Program-made: the position numbers and the translations under genes
Assembly (NCBI GenBank): GCA_039188505.1
Contig: JBCCZC010000175.1
Location: 1 to 11,017, forward strand
DNA from: JBCCZC01 sp039188505
GTDB lineage: Bacteria; Pseudomonadota; Gammaproteobacteria; Xanthomonadales; SZUA-38
Direction: 5' to 3'
Length of the DNA stretch: 11,017 nt
In this document: positions 8,601 through 11,017 of the stretch, in pieces
Position numbering within the stretch: the first letter of the stretch is position 1
Layout: the number at the start of each line of letters is the position of its first letter
The notes under the pieces: model-generated
Told to the model about the DNA's origin: nothing
The model's database searches: none
Seen by the model: the letters and a program-made list of their open reading frames with translations, nothing else

Positions 8601-10388
8601 ATGAGCGATGGCGCAGCGATCGTCGTGCAGGCGCTGCAGGCCCAGGACTACACGAGCGAGCAGGTCACGGTGCTGTCCGGGGGCAGCGGCGCCGAGGTCG
8701 ACGCGCTGCCGCTCCAGCAGGCGCTCCAGGATGCGCTTGACCAGGCGGCTGGCGGAACGACCCGGGATCTGCTGGTCGCCATCGGTGGGCGCAAGGGCCC
8801 GGGTGGTGGGTTCCAGCTGGCCGACAGCGAGCTGTCCGGCGACGAATTCGACATGATGCTGGATACCGTGCAGCTCTCCCTCGAAGGCACGCTCATGGTC
8901 GTCTATGACGGTGACGGCGCTGCGGACTTCGTGCCGGCGATTGCGCCCGATGCGCACCAGTCGCGCATCGTCGTTGCGAGCGCGGGCGCGGAGCAGGAGG
9001 CGGTGTTCGAGTTCGGCGGCGACCTGAGTTTCACCCGAGCGTTCTGGGAGCAGGTCGAGCTGGGTGCGGGCGTGGACGACGCCTTTGCACGGGCCGAGGC
9101 CTTCCTGCTCGGCACGGCGAGCCCCCAGGTACCGGTCCTCGAGGACAACGGCAACGGTATCGGCAATGACGGCACGGACGGCCTGCTGGCCGAGCGCTAC
9201 AGCATTGGGGCCGGCATCGTCGTCGCCGGGGATCCCCCCCTGATCGGCGCCATCAGCGATCCGCAGAGCCTCGATGGGGCGCCGTCCGCGCGCGTGGTCG
9301 TCGACAACGTGACCTCCACCGGCCGCGTTGACCGGGCACTTGCGCGCATCACGCCGCCGGGTTCCTTCAACGGGGCGCTCCCGAACAAGCCGATCTACCG
9401 TGCGCTGGCGCCGATCGGTCCGGACAGCTTCGCCCTGGACTTCGAGGCCTTCACCACGCGTGGCGAGTACCAGGTCGCGGTCTACGCGATTGACGAGGAG
9501 TCGCAGATCTCGCCCCCGGCGATGACCCGCGTGACCCAGCGGCAGGGCGACCTGCCGGCGGGCTTCACGGTGAACTCCGGCATCAGCGGCGCCTGGTTCG
9601 ACCCGAGCCACGACGGCGAGGGTTGGCTGATCCAGGTCCTCGACGAGACCACGGCCCTCGTGTACTGGTTCACCTACCGCCCGGACGGGGAAGGCGCCTC
9701 CGGACAGATCTGGATCGGCGCGCAGGTCGGGCGCATCGAGGGGCCCAACATCATCGTGGAGCAGATGATCACCACGGCCGGTCCCAGCTTCGGCGATGCC
9801 TTCGATGGCGGCCTTCTGCGGCTGAATCCCTGGGGCGACGTCACCTTCAATTTCGACGACTGCCGCCGCGGCCGCATGTACTACCGTGGCCGTGACGGCT
9901 TCCGCCAGGGAACGCTGAACATCCAGCGGATCACAGAGCTGCTGGGCAACGACTGCGAGACCGGCGGCGCAACGGGCGTCGTCGCCAAGGGGAGCTCCGG
10001 CGACGTCGACGCGCGCATGAGCGGCGCCTGGTTCGATCCGACGCGCAACGGCGAGGGCTGGTTGCTGGAGATCCTGCCGGGCGACGTGGCGCTCGTCGTC
10101 TGGTTCACCTATGGCGAGCAGGGCCGGCAGCGCTGGCTGATCGGCACGGGGTCCGTCGCCGGCACGACGATCGAGTTCGACGATATGCGCGAGCCGATCG
10201 GGGCCTTCTTCGGCCCCGCCTTCGACCCCGGCTCCGTCGACCGGGCGGCCTGGGGCACGATGTCGTTCACCTTCGAGAACTGCAACGTCGGCACGATGAC
10301 CTATGCGGCCAATGATCCCGCCATCGGCTCGGGTACGCTCGACCTCGCTGCGCTGACCAAGATCAGCGGTCTGGCCTGCGATCCTTGA
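5655..10388 (+). CDS. Secreted NHL-repeat protein with an active-looking C13/caspase-like peptidase domain, a degenerate second copy, and tandem GAWFDP domains
   Basis: A 1577-residue exported protein. GAGGG six bases before the ATG supports the start; the leader MRLLTGMGLAALCLLATP is a Sec-type signal with no obvious lipobox. Residues about 39-612 contain roughly 12 NHL units (blade signature such as PDGRIYVADEGNDRVQVF). Residues 617-845 form a clan-CD cysteine peptidase domain: KAIIVAGGGP start, DHGG with catalytic His707, and YDACRSGSF with catalytic Cys748, as in legumain (C13) peptidases. An Ig-like domain follows at about 855-964. The pair is then duplicated: about 966-1190 aligns with the peptidase but has Arg1046 at the His position and Asp1087 at the Cys position, and 1194-1298 is a second Ig-like domain. 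The C-terminus has two related domains (1310-1440, 1455-1577) opening SGAWFDP. A clan-CD peptidase behind NHL propellers suggests binding-directed extracellular or periplasmic proteolysis; substrate unknown. It lies 120 bases after the M13 gene. Confidence 0.93.
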   Translation: MRLLTGMGLAALCLLATPRSEGQDFVYERLWPAIQQPWYFVNTRGIAVDDDDQVFVVDSFNHRIHRFTTDGQLSFRFGQEGVAPGQFLFPIAVATAPDGTIYVAETDTIDFRRIQRLDDTGRPIAEFGAFGSGPGRFGVGVPEDNGLSPFELEVDRDGNVWVGGSNRIQRFDPDGNFLDAIPAFDDAANPFTFLSGFDLAPDGRIYALDGGTSEILVFSRDGQLQQRFGEFGFEAGQIFIGNDLEIDAQGRVYIADGGNSKVIRFEPDFQSFIEWGEPGTGAGQFQFVWRLDFDSRGQVFTVDTAEDDFGMHRVQKFTADGEFLQQWTAASSDPGRFIQPSGVTAAPDGRIYVADEGNDRVQVFSRTGEFLFSFGERGTGEGQFQRPSQLAFAPDGKLFVVEFDGRRVQRFLADGTYDGAVSGPLDLPGGIGVDAAGSVYVTELLQNRVLKFDASLAPIRDWGGFTRCIEEFTGNPLACQDGQFNEPRSLTIDRSGDQELIVVGDYFNLRLQRFDTDGNFVDQTPLEFFPTAIVADGEGGVYQLPFSDSRSATGHFVARIDRQGQFVNGWGEYGSNPGQLNTPLGLTLTPEGDLVVSDTLNHRMVRFTDAANRVASKAIIVAGGGPYAGNTLWPATQLNANFAYRALTQQGFINDTIQYLSADRALDLDGNGLEDDVDGDATAAELENAITEWAADAADVVVYLVDHGGSETFRLSGTELLGADALAGWIDELQQQIGGNLTVVYDACRSGSFHAALASPASDRVVITSADADQSAFFVDRGALSFSSHFWTQVFNGATVGTAFATAADITVASFPEQTPLLDADGDGAFNQDADRQQVAERRIGIGVADGGERPVIGSVSAPSQLASTSVATLVADGVQDADGIARVWAVIRPPGGVLPRDPNDPVADLPARELTFQNDDRSRWEGSFDGFASPGIYTVTINAADNFGNRAIPRVTTVTVSDPKERRAIVVDSRAVAAGKGMSDGAAIVVQALQAQDYTSEQVTVLSGGSGAEVDALPLQQALQDALDQAAGGTTRDLLVAIGGRKGPGGGFQLADSELSGDEFDMMLDTVQLSLEGTLMVVYDGDGAADFVPAIAPDAHQSRIVVASAGAEQEAVFEFGGDLSFTRAFWEQVELGAGVDDAFARAEAFLLGTASPQVPVLEDNGNGIGNDGTDGLLAERYSIGAGIVVAGDPPLIGAISDPQSLDGAPSARVVVDNVTSTGRVDRALARITPPGSFNGALPNKPIYRALAPIGPDSFALDFEAFTTRGEYQVAVYAIDEESQISPPAMTRVTQRQGDLPAGFTVNSGISGAWFDPSHDGEGWLIQVLDETTALVYWFTYRPDGEGASGQIWIGAQVGRIEGPNIIVEQMITTAGPSFGDAFDGGLLRLNPWGDVTFNFDDCRRGRMYYRGRDGFRQGTLNIQRITELLGNDCETGGATGVVAKGSSGDVDARMSGAWFDPTRNGEGWLLEILPGDVALVVWFTYGEQGRQRWLIGTGSVAGTTIEFDDMREPIGAFFGPAFDPGSVDRAAWGTMSFTFENCNVGTMTYAANDPAIGSGTLDLAALTKISGLACDP
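5769..7490 (+). repeat. About twelve NHL repeats (protein-level tandem repeat)
   Basis: The encoded residues 39-612 repeat every 40-55 residues the pattern of a hydrophobic-Asp strand, a PDG or DxxG turn, a (I/V)YVAD strand, an N/D-x-R-(I/V)-x-(R/V)-F strand and a GxFxxxFG strand, often followed by GxGxGQF. I count twelve units, the first around VDSFNHRIHRF and the last around VSDTLNHRMVRF. NHL domains of known structure are six-bladed propellers, so twelve units would make two propellers. Blade 9 has an insertion with two cysteines, which may form a disulfide in the oxidising exterior. Confidence 0.8.
7503..8546 (+). repeat. Duplicated unit, copy 1: catalytic C13-like domain plus Ig-like domain
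   Basis: Encodes residues 617-964. This copy keeps His707 (VDHGG) and Cys748 (YDACRSGSF). It also has two calcium-loop-like acidic segments, DLDGNGLEDDVDGD at 667-680 and DADGDGAFNQD at 823-833. Copy 2 matches it along its length at the protein level, for example VVYDACRSGSF against VVYDGDGAADF, LSFSSHFWTQV against LSFTRAFWEQV, and PVIGSVSAPSQL against PLIGAISDPQSL. Confidence 0.8.
8550..9548 (+). repeat. Duplicated unit, copy 2: pseudo-peptidase domain plus Ig-like domain
   Basis: Encodes residues 966-1298, about 15 residues shorter than copy 1. The His motif region reads VAIGGRKGPGGGF, placing Arg1046 where His707 aligns, and the Cys motif reads VVYDGDGAADF, placing Asp1087 where Cys748 aligns. 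The frame is intact and the surrounding strands are conserved, so this is a maintained non-catalytic domain rather than a decaying gene. The first acidic loop of copy 1 is missing and the second is weaker. Confidence 0.78.
9582..10385 (+). repeat. Two tandem C-terminal GAWFDP domains
   Basis: Residues 1310-1440 and 1455-1577 are related domains about 145 residues apart. Each opens SGAWFDP followed by G-E-G-W, continues with a (V/I)xWFTY strand, then a G-(D/T)-(V/M)-(T/S)-F-x-F strand with a conserved Cys (DDCRRGRMYY, ENCNVGTMTY), and closes with a second Cys (GNDC, GLAC). The Cys pair in each copy may form a disulfide. I recall similar GAWFDP or GAWYNP repeats in secreted proteins of Lysobacterales, with no assigned function. 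Confidence 0.75.
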
Positions 10389-10433
10389 CCGGGGCTTCAC
10401 CGCGGCTGGCGAGAATTCCGAGTTTTCCCTGCC

Positions 10434-10437
10434 GGAG
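10434..10437 (+). promoter_or_regulatory. Ribosome binding site deciding the start of the peroxidase gene
   Basis: GGAG lies seven bases before the ATG at 10445. The same frame is open further up to an ATG at 10385 that would overlap the end of the previous gene and put a 20-residue Arg/Pro-rich extension before the signal peptide. The downstream start is therefore preferred. Confidence 0.65.
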
Positions 10438-10444
10438 AACCGCC

Positions 10445-10984
10445 ATGCGCGCCGCCCTGTTCACCTTCCTGCTGGCCGCCGGAACGGCATCGGCCTGCGA
10501 TTCCGATCTGCTCGACCAGGACTTCCGCAAGCTCGCCGCCGACGAGACCGTCAACCTCTGCGAGGCCTACGAGGGCCAGGTCGTGCTGGTCGTCAACACC
10601 GCGTCCAAGTGTGGCAACACGCCCCAGTACGACGGCCTGGAGGCGATGTACACCGAGAAGAAGGGCGAAGGCCTCGCCGTCCTCGGATTCCCCTCGAATG
10701 ACTTCATGGGACAGGAGCCCGGCACCGAGGAGCAGATCGAGGAGTTCTGTCGCCTGACCTACGGCGTCCAGTTCCCGATGTTCGAGAAGACTACGGTCAA
10801 GGGTCCGGATGCGCACGCGTTCTACAAGGCGCTCGCTGCCGAGTCCGGCACCGAGCCCGGCTGGAACTTCCACAAGTACCTGATCGGGCGCGACGGCAAG
10901 CTCATCGAGACCTTCAGCGCCCGGACGAAGCCGGACGACCCGAAGCTGGTCGCCGCCATCGACAAGGCCCTCGCCGAGGGTTGA
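10445..10984 (+). CDS. Glutathione peroxidase-family thiol peroxidase, exported (Cys type)
   Basis: A 179-residue peroxidase expected to reduce hydrogen peroxide or organic hydroperoxides. The active site is Cys-type: NTASKCG with peroxidatic Cys56, Gln90 in GQEPG, and Trp140-Asn141 in WNFHKYL, completing the family tetrad. Cys102 in EEFCRLTYGVQFP matches the resolving cysteine of two-cysteine members such as yeast Gpx3, so a thioredoxin-like donor is more likely than glutathione. The usual GFPCNQF motif is GFPSNDF here, losing a non-essential Cys and changing the first Gln to Asp. MRAALFTFLLAAGTASA is a Sec signal peptide (cut after ASA), so the enzyme should work in the periplasm; the following Cys18 lacks a convincing lipobox. 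It starts 56 bases after the NHL/C13-like gene, close enough for cotranscription, with no clear terminator between. Confidence 0.93.
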   Translation: MRAALFTFLLAAGTASACDSDLLDQDFRKLAADETVNLCEAYEGQVVLVVNTASKCGNTPQYDGLEAMYTEKKGEGLAVLGFPSNDFMGQEPGTEEQIEEFCRLTYGVQFPMFEKTTVKGPDAHAFYKALAAESGTEPGWNFHKYLIGRDGKLIETFSARTKPDDPKLVAAIDKALAEG

Positions 10985-10996
10985 TCGTCAGGCCGA

Positions 10997-11017
10997 CTCC
11001 CGGTCCTTGGTCGGGAG
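10997..11017 (+). other. Inverted repeat at the right edge, possibly part of a terminator
   Basis: CTCCCG (10997-11002) pairs with CGGGAG (11012-11017) around a 9-base loop, 12 bases after the peroxidase stop codon. The sequence ends before any T-tract could be seen, so terminator function is unconfirmed. The same bases also fit the end of a convergent minus-strand reading frame. Confidence 0.35.

Noticed and set aside
9234..9240. Run of seven C as a possible slippage or phase-variation site at the second peptidase/Ig boundary
   Set aside because: The run is short for a GC-rich genome, lies deep inside a long gene, encodes an ordinary Pro-Pro and shows no sign of frame disruption.
8454..10400. 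A 648-codon open frame on the minus strand opposite the second peptidase-like copy and C-terminal domains
   Set aside because: Same reasoning: no motif, no start signal, while the plus-strand frame shows two related copies of known folds.
10385..10416. TTGACC with GAGAAT as a promoter for the peroxidase gene
   Set aside because: The spacing is 20 bp and the -10 match is weak; not good enough to list as a promoter.
10988..11017. End of a convergent minus-strand gene (TGA at 10990-10988, reading ...LPTKDRESA)
   Set aside because: Only nine codons are visible and the same bases form an inverted repeat, so coding cannot be told apart from a terminator.

Overview
The window is a GC-rich (roughly two thirds G+C by eye) bacterial chromosomal segment with strong start-proximal Shine-Dalgarno sequences. 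The protein styles point to a Gram-negative, probably a gammaproteobacterium of the Lysobacterales (Xanthomonadales)/Wenzhouxiangella type: a lipoprotein with a Gly at +2, large secreted multidomain proteins, a VFSDG motif and C-terminal GAWFDP-type repeats. This placement rests on remembered family flavour, not on a marker gene. No RNA gene, CRISPR array, insertion sequence or phage gene was seen.

Layout. On the minus strand lie the N-terminal part of a membrane protein cut by the left edge (1-293; possibly PAP2-like) and, upstream of it in transcription order, a large secreted protein (336-3275) made of a TolB/PD40-like propeller, seven FG-GAP repeats and a C-terminal sandwich-like domain. 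A divergent promoter region (3276-3428) separates these from three plus-strand genes: an M13 (neprilysin/PepO-type) zinc metallopeptidase lipoprotein (3429-5534), a 1577-residue secreted protein (5655-10388), and a periplasmic glutathione peroxidase-like thiol peroxidase (10445-10984). A REP-like double palindrome (5539-5597) fills most of the gap between the first two plus-strand genes.

The most notable gene is 5655-10388. In order it holds a signal peptide, about 12 NHL repeats (enough for two six-bladed propellers), a clan-CD (C13/legumain/caspase-like) cysteine peptidase domain with an intact His/Cys pair, an Ig-like domain, a second copy of the peptidase-plus-Ig unit in which both catalytic residues are lost, and two copies of a C-terminal GAWFDP domain. 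An active peptidase fused to its own dead paralogue behind a double propeller is the best candidate here for an undescribed arrangement.

How the genes work together: all four complete products carry an export signal and the fifth is a membrane protein, so the segment serves the cell envelope or the outside. Two of the products are peptidases from unrelated families. No common pathway can be proven from the sequence; the plus-strand genes each have a plausible start signal and may be transcribed separately.
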